From positions 558,001 through 622,000 of the forward strand of contig NZ_SODF01000002.1 of the NCBI RefSeq assembly GCF_004365875.1: a stretch of DNA of 64,000 nt, read 5' to 3'. Each line of letters starts with the position of its first letter. The stretch's first letter is position 1. This document shows, one piece after another, positions 34,495 through 43,136 of the stretch. Under the pieces are notes generated by a model. The model made no database searches and was not told the origin of the DNA. It worked only from the letters and a program-made list of their open reading frames with translations. Made by a program: the position numbers and the translations under genes. The DNA is from Kribbella kalugense. Lineage in GTDB: Bacteria; Actinomycetota; Actinomycetes; Propionibacteriales; Kribbellaceae.

Positions 34495-35478
34495 CGACTG
34501 ACCGGTCGCCTGGAAGCGGCGGAGGTACTCGGTCGGCGTGATGCTGAGATGTCGGGCGAAGGCGCGGCGTAGGGTTTCGTCGCTGCCCAGGCCGCTGAGT
34601 CGGGCTGCTTTGGTGATGCTGTGGCCGTCGAGCAACAGCTGCTGCGCCCGGTCGAGTCGCACTCGCTCGACCCAGCGGCCCGGCGTGGTGCGGAACTCAG
34701 TCCGGAACAAGCGGGTCAGGTGCCGCGGACTGACCGCTGCGGATGCCGCGAGCTTCGGCAGGGTGTGGTCGCCCGCGGGATCCGCTACGACGGTTTCGGT
34801 CACCATCCGCAGCGGATCGCTGCGGGCCGGCGGCGTCTCCAGCGCGACCGAGAACTGCGACTGTCCGCCGGGCCGTTGCAGGAAGACCACCAGCTCGCGG
34901 GCGGTTGCCCGGGCCAGAGCGGCGCCGTAGTCGGCCTCGACGAGTGCGAGCGCGAGGTCGATGCCCGCGCTGATGCCGGCCGACGTCACGTAGCGCCCGT
35001 CGGTGATGTGCAGCGCGTCGGACTCGACGATCACCTTGGGGTACTGCCGTGCCATCGCGGCCGCATGCCGCCAGTGCGTCGTCGCCCGCCGTCCGTCGAG
35101 GAACCCGAGCTCTGCGAGGACAAACGCCCCGCTGCACACCGACGCAACCCGGCTCGCCCGCTCCGCGGCGGTTGCTGTCACACGCAGGAGCTCATCCGGC
35201 ATGCCATCGACGAGCTGATCAGCTCCGGCCACCACAACCGTGTCGACCGGGCCGACCTCTGCCGCGGCGATCACCCCGGCCAGCACCAGACCCGACGACG
35301 TCGTCACCTGGCCTTTAGAGGCCGAGACCAGGAGCGTTTCGTAGCACCCTTTCCGGATCTGATTCGCCTGGTGCAGGACCTCGAGCGGCCCGCTCACGTC
35401 GAGCAGCGTCACGCCGTCGTACACGACGAAGGCGACCCGGTGTGTCCGAATCTGTGGTTCATCTGGCGATAGGGACAT
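34480..35478 (-). CDS. GlxA-type AraC regulator with DJ-1/PfpI domain
   Basis: 332 residues from the ATG at 35478; the frame upstream to 35601 is not family-like. Residues about 10-185 are a class I glutamine amidotransferase-like (DJ-1/PfpI) domain: VAFVVYDGVTLLDVSGPLEVL, and the nucleophile elbow SVCSGAFVLAELG retains Cys. Residues about 230-325 are an AraC helix-turn-helix pair (LAASAAVSPRHLTRLFRTEF, then LSGLGSDETLRRAFARHL). Such proteins often activate catabolism of N-methylated or amino-acid-derived compounds. It is divergent from the HD-domain gene 35 bp away, its most likely target. Confidence 0.88.
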   Translation of the reverse strand: MSLSPDEPQIRTHRVAFVVYDGVTLLDVSGPLEVLHQANQIRKGCYETLLVSASKGQVTTSSGLVLAGVIAAAEVGPVDTVVVAGADQLVDGMPDELLRVTATAAERASRVASVCSGAFVLAELGFLDGRRATTHWRHAAAMARQYPKVIVESDALHITDGRYVTSAGISAGIDLALALVEADYGAALARATARELVVFLQRPGGQSQFSVALETPPARSDPLRMVTETVVADPAGDHTLPKLAASAAVSPRHLTRLFRTEFRTTPGRWVERVRLDRAQQLLLDGHSITKAARLSGLGSDETLRRAFARHLSITPTEYLRRFQATGQSLQTE

Positions 35479-35513
35479 GGCGCCAGCGTAGCTCTCGCCG
35501 CGAGCCTGGAGCC

Positions 35514-36152
35514 ATGACCGAAACCATCGCCGGGGTGAGCATCCCGGACAGCAAGCTCGCTCAGGAAGCAACCGAACTAGTGCGGGCGGCCGCGTCGCCA
35601 CTTCTCTTCGACCACTCGCGCCGCGTCTACCTGTTCGGCGCCCTCCGCGGCTCGGGCCTCGGGCTCACCTTCGACGCCGAACTGCTGTACGTCGGGGCGA
35701 TGTTCCACGACCTCGGTCTGACCGAGCGCTACCGCCGTACCGATCAGCGTTTCGAGATCGACGGCGCGGACGAGGCTCGGCGGTTCCTCGTCGGGCACGG
35801 CATCACGGGCGACGCCGCCGACCGGGTCTGGACCGCGATCGCCTTGCACACCACGCCGGAGATCCCGCTCCACCTGCCCGCCGAGATCGCGCTCGTCACC
35901 CGGGGCGTCGAGCTCGACGTCCTCGGCCTCGGGTACGACGCCATCTCCGAAGACCAGCGCACCGCCGTCACCGACGCCCATCCCCGCCCCGACTTCAAGA
36001 ACCGGATCCTCGCGGCCTTCACCGAGGGCATCGAGCAGCGCCCGTCGACAACGTTCGGCAACGTGAAGTCCGACGTACTCGAACACTTCGTCCCCGGTTT
36101 CCACCACACCGACTTCGTCGACGTCATCAAGAACTCGCCCTGGCCCGAGTAG
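35514..36152 (+). CDS. HD-domain phosphohydrolase-like protein
   Basis: 212 residues from the ATG at 35514, with GGAG 5 nt upstream. The HD signature is spread over FDHSRRVYLF (His), MFHDLGL (His-Asp) and ALHTTPEIP (His). This is the pattern of metal-dependent HD hydrolases similar to the cyanamide hydratase-like group. The C-terminus (RPDFKNRILAAFTEGI and GFHHTDFVDVIKNSPW) is typical of that group. The true substrate is unknown. Adjacent and divergent to the GlxA-type regulator, which may control it. Confidence 0.82.
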   Translation: MTETIAGVSIPDSKLAQEATELVRAAASPLLFDHSRRVYLFGALRGSGLGLTFDAELLYVGAMFHDLGLTERYRRTDQRFEIDGADEARRFLVGHGITGDAADRVWTAIALHTTPEIPLHLPAEIALVTRGVELDVLGLGYDAISEDQRTAVTDAHPRPDFKNRILAAFTEGIEQRPSTTFGNVKSDVLEHFVPGFHHTDFVDVIKNSPWPE

Positions 36153-36196
36153 GACCTTGCTTGTCCGGGGACGGTGGACGGGTAAGGATGTGCGGT

Positions 36197-36550
36197 ATGA
36201 CGGAGAGTTCCGGAGCTCCAGGTATCGACAGCGCTGTCCCCCCGAGCGGCACCGGCTGCGTCGAGTGCCTGGCAGTCGACGGTTGGTGGTTCCACCTCCG
36301 CCGGTGCGCCGAGTGCGGTCACATCGGCTGCTGTGACTCCTCCCCCGCCCAGCACGCTTCCGCCCACGCGGCCGAGTCCGGGCACCCGATCGTCCGCAGC
36401 TTCGAGCCGGGCGAGGACTGGTTCTGGCACTACGGCGAGTCGGAGTACTACAACGGCCCCGAGCTCGCCCCACCAACCTCCCGCCCCGAAACCCAACCGG
36501 TCCCCGGCGGGAACGTCCCAGCAGACTGGCAGACCAAGCTCCACCGCTGA
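36197..36550 (+). CDS. UBP-type zinc finger protein
   Basis: 117 residues from the ATG at 36197, with AAGGA 8 nt upstream. Residues about 20-85 form a ZnF-UBP domain: GCVECLAVDGWWFHLRRC, AECGHIGCCDSSPAQHASAH, and HPIVRSFEPGEDWFW carry the Cys and His ligands. In eukaryotes this finger binds ubiquitin C-termini; in actinobacteria it is a small stand-alone protein of unknown role. The Pro-rich C-terminus ends NVPADWQTKLHR. The stop at 36548-36550 is in the same reading frame as the following GH32 gene, with only three sense codons between this stop and the GTG. Confidence 0.82.
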   Translation: MTESSGAPGIDSAVPPSGTGCVECLAVDGWWFHLRRCAECGHIGCCDSSPAQHASAHAAESGHPIVRSFEPGEDWFWHYGESEYYNGPELAPPTSRPETQPVPGGNVPADWQTKLHR

Positions 36551-36559
36551 GCCGGGCCA

Positions 36560-38182
36560 GTGGCCGACGTGTCCGGCGATATCGTCGTCGGTGACTCCAC
36601 CGCGCCTTTCGTCGTCTCGCGGCCGTACCTGAACTTCCGGATCAGCGGCGGCGACTACGAATACAAGACCTGCTTGAACGTCGTTGTGAACGGACGGATC
36701 GTCCGCACCGAGACGGGCCGTGCGACCGAACTGCCGCACGCAGCGTCCTTCGATCTGACGGAGTGGCTCGGCCAGGAGGCGTACCTGGAGATCGTCGAGG
36801 AGGCCGGTTATATCCGCGTGAGCGACGTCGTGCTCAGCTCGACACCGAGCGTCGTCACGGCTCGGTCCCCGTTGTACCAGGAAGCGCTGCGTCCGCAGCT
36901 CCACTTCACCGCCCGGCAGTGGGCGATGCACCGGCTGAACCCGGTCGAGCGTGAGGAGGGCTGGCTCAACGACCTGAACGGGCTGGTCTTCCACGACGGC
37001 GAGTACCACCTGTTCGCCCAGCGCTGGAACAAGTGCTGGATCCATGCCGTCAGCAACGACCTTCTGCACTGGACCGAATTGGAGCCGGCGTTCTTCGAGG
37101 AGTCCCTCGACACCGGCGTACAGTCGGGCAGCTGCGTGGTCGACCACGACAACACCTCGGGCCTCGGCGAGCCCGGCGCCGAACCGCCGATGGTCGCCTT
37201 CTGGTCGCGCAACGACAACCGCTCGCAGTGCGTCTCGTACAGCCTGGACCGCGGACGGACCTGGGCGCACTACGCCGGCAACCCGATCATGGACCTGCCG
37301 GAGCGCGATCCGATGGTGTTCCGCGATCACCGGCGGTCCCAGTGGGTGATGGTGCTGTACGGCGACGACCGCTACCACCTGCTGCGCTCAGACGACCTGT
37401 TGCACTGGGAGTCGCTGGACAGCTCGATCTCGAACAGCTTCGAGTGTCCGGACTTCTTCGAGCTCGGGGTGGCCGGCTCGGACCAGTCTCGTTGGGTGCT
37501 GGTCCGCGGCGACGGGCGGTACTCGATCGGCAGTTTCGACGGCCGGACCTTCGTCGAGGAGACCGGGCAGTTGCAGGTCGACGGCGGGCCGCACTTCTAC
37601 GCGACCCAGAGCTGGGCGGCCGGCAGCACGGCGGAGCCCCGGCGGATCCAGGTCGCGTGGATGCGCGGCGGCCGGTACCCGAACATGCCGTTCAACCAGC
37701 AGGTGAGCCTTCCCTGCGAACTCTCCTTGCACCGCACCGATGACGGTCTGCGGATGTACCGCACGCCGGTGCCCGAACTGGAGAGCCTGGCCCGAAGTCG
37801 TCACAGCTGGTCCACCCGCGTGCTGGTTGCAGGCAGTCCGTGGCGGATCGGTACGGCGTGGCCGTTGCTCCGGATCACCTGTGCCGTCACCCTCGCGCCG
37901 GAGGGCGAACTGGCGCTCGACATCTGCGGTACGCGCGTCACGGTGACGTCGGACCGCATCGCCGTACTAGATGGCGAACAGCCGACGATCACCGCGCTCA
38001 CCAAGCTCGACGTCGTCGTCGACACGACCTCCGTCGAGGTCATCGCGAACGACGGCGAGGCCTCGTTGACGGCCTGTGTCCAGCCGGGTCACTACGACCT
38101 GACACTCACCGCTTCAGTCGCCGACTGCACAGTCGGCGATCTCGAAGTCGTCGAACTCGATTCGATCTGGCCGTCCGTCTAG
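36560..38182 (+). CDS. Glycoside hydrolase family 32 enzyme, N-terminus apparently truncated
   Basis: 540 residues from a GTG with no visible ribosome site. GH32 enzymes hydrolyse fructans or sucrose. The catalytic triad is present: Asp in WLNDLNG (family WMNDPNG), Asp in ERDPMVF, and Glu in FECPDFFEL. The first 90 residues are the end of an N-terminal beta-sandwich (RPYLNFRISGGDYEYKTC, LNVVVNGRIVRT), which in relatives begins about 45-60 residues earlier. A C-terminal beta-sandwich closes the protein. No signal peptide is left. The missing start, missing ribosome site and tight abutment to the zinc-finger gene suggest a deletion joined the two. Activity is uncertain. The stop shares CTAG with the convergent epimerase gene. 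Confidence 0.8.
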   Translation: MADVSGDIVVGDSTAPFVVSRPYLNFRISGGDYEYKTCLNVVVNGRIVRTETGRATELPHAASFDLTEWLGQEAYLEIVEEAGYIRVSDVVLSSTPSVVTARSPLYQEALRPQLHFTARQWAMHRLNPVEREEGWLNDLNGLVFHDGEYHLFAQRWNKCWIHAVSNDLLHWTELEPAFFEESLDTGVQSGSCVVDHDNTSGLGEPGAEPPMVAFWSRNDNRSQCVSYSLDRGRTWAHYAGNPIMDLPERDPMVFRDHRRSQWVMVLYGDDRYHLLRSDDLLHWESLDSSISNSFECPDFFELGVAGSDQSRWVLVRGDGRYSIGSFDGRTFVEETGQLQVDGGPHFYATQSWAAGSTAEPRRIQVAWMRGGRYPNMPFNQQVSLPCELSLHRTDDGLRMYRTPVPELESLARSRHSWSTRVLVAGSPWRIGTAWPLLRITCAVTLAPEGELALDICGTRVTVTSDRIAVLDGEQPTITALTKLDVVVDTTSVEVIANDGEASLTACVQPGHYDLTLTASVADCTVGDLEVVELDSIWPSV

Positions 38183-39180
38183 AGCACGAAGCCGGTCGGG
38201 AACGGGTCGTCGGGGTCCAGTAGGTAGTTGGCGGTACCGGTGATCCAGGCTCGGCCGGTGACTGTGGGGATTACGGCGGGGTACGGGCCGACGGTGGTTT
38301 CTTCGATCAGGCGGCCGGTGAAGCGGGTGCCGATGAACGATTCGTTGACGAAGTCGGTGTCGAGGGCGAGATTGCCGCGGGCGTGCAGCTGGGCCATCCG
38401 GGCCGAGGTGCCGGTGCCACACGGCGACCGATCGAACCAACCGGGGTGGATCGCCATCGCGTTGCGGGAGTCGGCGCCGTTCTCGCCAGGTGCGGTGAAC
38501 TGGACGTGCTTACATCCATTGATGCCCGGGTCGAGTGGATGCACCGGACGATCCGCGGCGTTGATCGCGTCCATGATGTCCAGGCCGGCTTGCAGGATCC
38601 GGTCCTTCTCGGCGCGGTCGAACGGGATGCCGAGCTGCTCCAACGGCAGGATCGCGTAGAAGTTCCCGCCGTACGCCAGGTCGTAGGTCACCGTTCCCAA
38701 CCCCGGGACCTGCACCGAGGCGTCCAGTACATGGCTGTACGACGGCACGTTGCGCAACGTCACGTGCTCCGCGCGACCGTTGCTCACAGCAACATCGACG
38801 ACGACCAGGCCGGCCGGGGTGTCCAGGCGGACCTGGGTCACCGGCTCGGTCACCTCGACCATGCCAGACTCGACCAGCACGGTCGCGACGCCGATCGTGC
38901 CGTGGCCGCACATCGGCAGCAACCCGGAGACCTCGATGTACAGCACACCCCAGTCCGCGTCGGACCGGGTCGGCGGCTGCAGGATCGCGCCACTCATCGC
39001 GGCGTGACCACGCGGCTCGTTCATCAGGAACAACCGCAGGTCGTCCAGGTGCTTCTCGAAGTACTCGCGCCGCTCCGCCATTGTCGCGCCCGGGACGACG
39101 CCGACCCCGCCGGTGACGACGCGGGTCGGCATGCCCTCGGTGTGCGAGTCGATCGCGGTGATCGTCCGGACGGACCTCAT
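38179..39180 (-). CDS. 4-hydroxyproline 2-epimerase (proline racemase family)
   Basis: 333 residues. Two catalytic Cys are present, in LPMCGHGTIGVATVLV and SPCGTGTSARMA, so the enzyme is a racemase/epimerase and not a Thr-containing dehydratase of the family. The N-terminus ITAIDSHTEGMPTRVVTGG and HPLDPGINGCKH are typical. It should turn trans-4-hydroxy-L-proline into cis-4-hydroxy-D-proline. Last gene of a four-gene minus-strand operon with 4-bp overlaps (epimerase, DapA-like deaminase, two dehydrogenase genes). The context decides for hydroxyproline over proline. Confidence 0.9.
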   Translation of the reverse strand: MRSVRTITAIDSHTEGMPTRVVTGGVGVVPGATMAERREYFEKHLDDLRLFLMNEPRGHAAMSGAILQPPTRSDADWGVLYIEVSGLLPMCGHGTIGVATVLVESGMVEVTEPVTQVRLDTPAGLVVVDVAVSNGRAEHVTLRNVPSYSHVLDASVQVPGLGTVTYDLAYGGNFYAILPLEQLGIPFDRAEKDRILQAGLDIMDAINAADRPVHPLDPGINGCKHVQFTAPGENGADSRNAMAIHPGWFDRSPCGTGTSARMAQLHARGNLALDTDFVNESFIGTRFTGRLIEETTVGPYPAVIPTVTGRAWITGTANYLLDPDDPFPTGFVL

Positions 39181-40079
39181 GCCAGGGACTCCACTGCTTT
39201 CTTCATGTCCTGCTCCAGTTGCGCGACGTGCTCGGGGACGAGTGGCCCCCGCGGCGGTCGGCACGGTCCGCCGAACCGTCCGACGTAGTCCATGCCGTAC
39301 TTGATCGCCTGGACGAACTCGGTCCGCGAGTCCCACCGGAACGCCGCGACCAGCGGCTCGTACAACGCCCGGGCCTCTTCCAGCTTGCCCTGCACGGCGA
39401 GGTCGTACAAACGGACCGATTCCTTCGGGAACACGTTCGGGAAGCCGGCGAACCAGCCGGTCGCACCCATCAGCAGCGCCTCGAGCGTCAGGTCGTCCGC
39501 GCCCGCGATCACCGCCAGGTCCGGCGCGAGCTCGCGGATCTCCAGGATCCGGCGGACATCACCAGAGAACTCCTTCACCGCAACAATGTTCTCGATCTCG
39601 GCGATCTCGGCGAGCAGGTCCGGGGTCAGGTCGACCTTCGTGTCGATCGGGTTGTTGTAGACCATCACCGGCAGTCCGGCCTTCGCGACCTCGGTGAAGT
39701 GGTTGATCACCTCGCCACGGTTCGCCCGGTACATCGTCGGCGGCAGGCAGAGCACGCCGTCCGCGCCGTCCTCGGCAGCCTTCTCCGCCCAGGCTCGCGC
39801 CTGATGCGAACCGACCCCGTGGACACCGACGACCACGACACCGTCGTCACCGACCGCCTCGATCGCGGTCCTCGCCACCGCGCGGCGCTCGTCGTCGGTG
39901 AGCGACGAGTACTCGCCCAGCGAACCGTTCGGCCCGACACCGCGGCAGCCGTTGTCGACCAGCCAGCGGCAGTGCTCGGCGTACTTGTCCAGGTCTGGAC
40001 GCAACCCCGCCGGCGCCGACGCATCCTCGGCGTACGGCAGTGCGGTCGCGACGATCACGCCGTCCAACTTCTCGCTCAT
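39177..40079 (-). CDS. DapA-family lyase, probable 1-pyrroline-4-hydroxy-2-carboxylate deaminase
   Basis: 300 residues of the dihydrodipicolinate synthase superfamily: GPNGSLGEYSSLTDDERRAV (in two parts), VMVYNNPIDTKVDLTPDLL, and the Schiff-base Lys in IVAVKEFSGD. Its operon partners are the epimerase and the D-hydroxyproline dehydrogenase genes. The most likely reaction is therefore the deamination of cis-4-hydroxy-1-pyrroline-2-carboxylate to 2-oxoglutarate semialdehyde. A different aldolase substrate is possible. Overlaps both neighbours by 4 bp. Confidence 0.85.
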   Translation of the reverse strand: MSEKLDGVIVATALPYAEDASAPAGLRPDLDKYAEHCRWLVDNGCRGVGPNGSLGEYSSLTDDERRAVARTAIEAVGDDGVVVVGVHGVGSHQARAWAEKAAEDGADGVLCLPPTMYRANRGEVINHFTEVAKAGLPVMVYNNPIDTKVDLTPDLLAEIAEIENIVAVKEFSGDVRRILEIRELAPDLAVIAGADDLTLEALLMGATGWFAGFPNVFPKESVRLYDLAVQGKLEEARALYEPLVAAFRWDSRTEFVQAIKYGMDYVGRFGGPCRPPRGPLVPEHVAQLEQDMKKAVESLA

Positions 40080-41869
40080 AAATTCTCCTCAGCTTGAGCT
40101 AGATCCCGCAGCCTCACTGGTACGGCGATCGGTCGTTTCATGCTTGGTTTCGGTACGTCGCCCGGCCCGGCCAGCAACGCGGCGACGTTGCGCGAGCAAA
40201 CTCGCCCCTGACACATCCCCAGCCCCGCCCGACTGCTCAACTTCAACGCCCGCCCGTCCCCCAGCCCACGATCCCCGGCAGCCGCCTCAATCTCTCCCCG
40301 GGTGACTTCCTCACACCGACAGACAACCGTCTCCGCATCACTCCAGCTCTTCCAGCCATCCCGCACGGGATACGCACGCCCCAGAGCCCCCGCAAACCGC
40401 CGCCCCCGAACAACAGCCGCCCGAACACCATCCTCCAGAGAAGCTGAGTGTGTGCCGAGGGCGTGGTGGGCTGCGGCGAGGCCTGCGAGGGTGCCTTCGG
40501 CGGTGGAGAGGGCGGCGCCGCCGATGCCGGTTAGTTCGCCGGCGGCGTAGATGCCGGGGGTGGTGGTCTGTTGGTTGGCGTCCACGGCTACCGCTGGGCC
40601 GCCGTCGGGGCCGGTGGTGATTGCGGCACGGGCGGAGACGGCAAGCTCGAGGTTGGCGGTGAATCCGAAGCCTACGCAGACGGCATCTGCGTCGACGCGG
40701 CGTTCACTGCCGGGGATGGGCCGCCACGCAGAGTCGAGGCGAGCGACGGTGACGGCTTCGACGTGACACATGCCGTGCGCGGCGATCACAGTCGAGCCGT
40801 GGCGGAGCGGAACGCGGTGTCGCGCGAGCAGAGCGCCGTACCCGACGGCTTCACGAAGCTTGCCGGGGGCAACCAACGGATCGGTCGCCCAACCCTTGCG
40901 AACTGTTGTCAGCGAGTTGGCCTCGAGCAGCTCGACGACGTGTGCGCCGACTCCGATCAGGGACTCAGCGACAGGAAGCAGGAACGGTCCGGTGCCCGCG
41001 ACCAGGACGCGTCGCCCGATCGCGATGCGTTGTCCTTTGGCGAGAGCTTGGGCCGCACCGGCCGTGTAGACACCGGGCAGATCCCAACCAGGGAAGGGAA
41101 GAACGCGGTCGTACGCACCGGTCGCCAGCACCACAGCCCCGGCATCGATCGGGAACGGCTGCCGACCGGCCGCGTCCGCCGGACCCTGCTGCGCCCACAG
41201 GCGAAGGTCCTCGATCGCCCAGATCGATGTCTCCGGGAGGTACGTGATCCGCGGGTGACTGGTCAGGCGATCCCGCTGGTCCGCGAACGTCCGCCATTCG
41301 TGCTGAATGCGCTCCGGACGACGAGCGGCGAACTCCGCCGGAAGCTGCCGGTTGTACTGACCGCCAACAGACCGCCCGTTGTCGACGAGCAGCACCTCAG
41401 CTCCAGCATCCGCCGCAGCCAGCGCAGCCGCGACCCCCGCCGGACCCGCACCCACAACGACCACCTCGGAAGCACGCGCCCGGCCCGCCGAGCCGACCCG
41501 CTGGTCCCGGCCGGCGTTCGGAGACTGCACCGCTGTGGCTTCAGGAGGTGAGGTAGCAGGTAGGACGGCGCCGGTTTGGGTTGTGATGGCGTCGCCGTTG
41601 GTGATTGTGCGTTGGCAGGCGCGTACGTCGGCGAGACCGTTGATCGTGACCAGACAGTCCTGGCAGGCGCCGATGCCGCAGAAGGTCCCCCGGGGACGGT
41701 TGTGGACGCGAGTGGTCCGCCAGGTGTCGCGACCGTTGGCAAGCAGTACGGCGGCCACCGTCTGACCGGTATGAGCCGTGACCGGGTGCCCGTCGACGCT
41801 GACGTCCACAGCAGGCGGCGTACCAACCCCAGCCGGATCGCCCGAGCGCGGGCGTAAATAAGCAGTCAT
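40076..41869 (-). CDS. D-hydroxyproline dehydrogenase, fused ferredoxin and NAD(P)/FAD subunit
   Basis: 597 residues from the ATG at 41869 (ATGA overlap). Residues about 20-105 are a [2Fe-2S] ferredoxin-like domain, with Cys in FCGIGACQDCLVTING and VRACQRT. About 135-500 is a pyridine-nucleotide-disulfide fold with VVVGAGPAGVAAALAAADAG, LATGAYDRVLPFPGWDLPG and GIYAAGELTGIGGAAL. The C-terminus has a BFD-type cluster (VCRCEEVTRGEIEAA and GMCQGRVC). In pseudomonads the D-hydroxyproline (and HCN synthase) alpha and gamma subunits are separate proteins; here they are one chain. With the 41866-43026 FAD subunit it should oxidise cis-4-hydroxy-D-proline at the membrane or with an electron carrier. 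Confidence 0.85.
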   Translation of the reverse strand: MTAYLRPRSGDPAGVGTPPAVDVSVDGHPVTAHTGQTVAAVLLANGRDTWRTTRVHNRPRGTFCGIGACQDCLVTINGLADVRACQRTITNGDAITTQTGAVLPATSPPEATAVQSPNAGRDQRVGSAGRARASEVVVVGAGPAGVAAALAAADAGAEVLLVDNGRSVGGQYNRQLPAEFAARRPERIQHEWRTFADQRDRLTSHPRITYLPETSIWAIEDLRLWAQQGPADAAGRQPFPIDAGAVVLATGAYDRVLPFPGWDLPGVYTAGAAQALAKGQRIAIGRRVLVAGTGPFLLPVAESLIGVGAHVVELLEANSLTTVRKGWATDPLVAPGKLREAVGYGALLARHRVPLRHGSTVIAAHGMCHVEAVTVARLDSAWRPIPGSERRVDADAVCVGFGFTANLELAVSARAAITTGPDGGPAVAVDANQQTTTPGIYAAGELTGIGGAALSTAEGTLAGLAAAHHALGTHSASLEDGVRAAVVRGRRFAGALGRAYPVRDGWKSWSDAETVVCRCEEVTRGEIEAAAGDRGLGDGRALKLSSRAGLGMCQGRVCSRNVAALLAGPGDVPKPSMKRPIAVPVRLRDLAQAEENL

Positions 41870-43026
41870 CGCGCGATCACCGCCGGGCGGTCGACTCGGA
41901 AGGGTGATGGGTCCAAATGCGGGGCGAGGCCGAGGAACAGCTCCGTGATCAGACGGCCCGTCGCAGGCGCGAGCCCGATGCCGGCGCCTTCGTGACCGGT
42001 GGCGTGCCACAACCCGAGCACCCGTGGATCCGCACCGATGACCGGCAAATGATCCGGTGCGTACGGACGGAATCCGCCGTACGCACGCATCACCGGCACA
42101 TCGCCCAGGAACGGGAACAAGCCGACTGCCTTCCGCGCGAGCTCCCGCAGCACCCGCACGCGGACCGCGTCGTCGAACCCGACTCGCTCCCGACTGGACC
42201 CGATCAACACCGTCCCAGCCCGAGTCGACTCGACCACCGTGGACGTCTGCAGTTCCGCGTCGCCACTCCCGACCGCGCCGACGTAGTCCGCGTCATACAC
42301 CTTGTGGCGCACGCACTCCGGCAGCGGCGCAGTCACCAAAACCATCCCCCGCCGCGGCAGCACCTCGATCGGCGCACCCGCCGCTGCACCGAACGCACCG
42401 GCCCACGGCCCGCACGCATTCAGCACCGCACCACACGCGATGTCACCGTCCGACGTATCCACGCCGACCACCCGCCCACGGGACTGCCGCACGCCGATCG
42501 CGTTGACGCCGGACCGCACCTCACCACCACGCTCGCGAACCATCGCCAGCAAAGCCGTCGCCGCCAACACAGGTTGGACCTGCGCGTCATCCGGATAGTG
42601 CACCCCGACCGTCACCCGTGGCGTGATCAGCGGCTCGAGGTCGAACACCTCAGCCGGCGTGATCACCCGCGCCACGACCCCAGCCTCACGCTGCTTCACC
42701 GCGAACGCGGTCAACGGCTCCGGATCCCCGGTCGCCACCACGACGCCGCCCTTGGCCTCCCACTCCACGTCGGCCACCCGCTCCGACAACCGCCCGCGGA
42801 CGACGTCCCACTCCGCACGCGAGGCGATCGCCAGGTCGAGCTCCGGCCCCGGCTCCTTGTCCGAGACGAGCACATTGCCCTCGCCGGACGCCGTCGTACC
42901 CGCGGCCGGACCGTCGCGGTCGATCACCAGCACCCGCACCCCGGCCGCCGACAACGCGTCCGCGCACGCTGCCCCGACCATGCCCGCGCCGACCACCACG
43001 ACGTCGGGTGTCACGGACCGGTGCAT
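41866..43026 (-). CDS. FAD-dependent D-amino-acid oxidase-type subunit of D-hydroxyproline dehydrogenase
   Basis: 386 residues. DAO family: DVVVVGAGMVGAACADALSAAG is the FAD dinucleotide fold (here VVVVGAGMVGAACADAL), GTTASGEGNVLVSDKEPG the family loop, VLNACGPWAGAFG the second FAD contact, and LWHATGHEGAGIGLAPATG the C-terminal FAD site. It corresponds to the beta (catalytic) subunit of the three-part D-hydroxyproline dehydrogenase. First gene of the operon; ribosome site GAGGAG upstream, promoter and operator at 43045-43099. It overlaps the next gene by 4 bp. Confidence 0.87.
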   Translation of the reverse strand: MHRSVTPDVVVVGAGMVGAACADALSAAGVRVLVIDRDGPAAGTTASGEGNVLVSDKEPGPELDLAIASRAEWDVVRGRLSERVADVEWEAKGGVVVATGDPEPLTAFAVKQREAGVVARVITPAEVFDLEPLITPRVTVGVHYPDDAQVQPVLAATALLAMVRERGGEVRSGVNAIGVRQSRGRVVGVDTSDGDIACGAVLNACGPWAGAFGAAAGAPIEVLPRRGMVLVTAPLPECVRHKVYDADYVGAVGSGDAELQTSTVVESTRAGTVLIGSSRERVGFDDAVRVRVLRELARKAVGLFPFLGDVPVMRAYGGFRPYAPDHLPVIGADPRVLGLWHATGHEGAGIGLAPATGRLITELFLGLAPHLDPSPFRVDRPAVIAR

Positions 43027-43044
43027 GACGGCGCTCCTCGATGG

Positions 43045-43099
43045 TCGTTCGCTAAAATGAACGATATCGAGAGTACGCGCGATTCCGGCGACCGGTCAA
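43045..43099 (-). promoter_or_regulatory. Promoter and operator of the hydroxyproline operon
   Basis: On the minus strand, TTGACC (43099-43094) and TACTCT (43075-43070) form a -35/-10 pair with an 18-bp spacer. Just downstream, TCGTTC 43045-43050 and GAACGA 43059-43064 make an inverted repeat around an AT-rich centre, over the expected start of transcription. A repressor here, possibly the XRE-cupin protein encoded just upstream, would block initiation. Confidence 0.6.
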
Positions 43100-43136
43100 T
43101 GCACTCAACCGGCCCTCTCCCGGAACTCTTCCGGAA

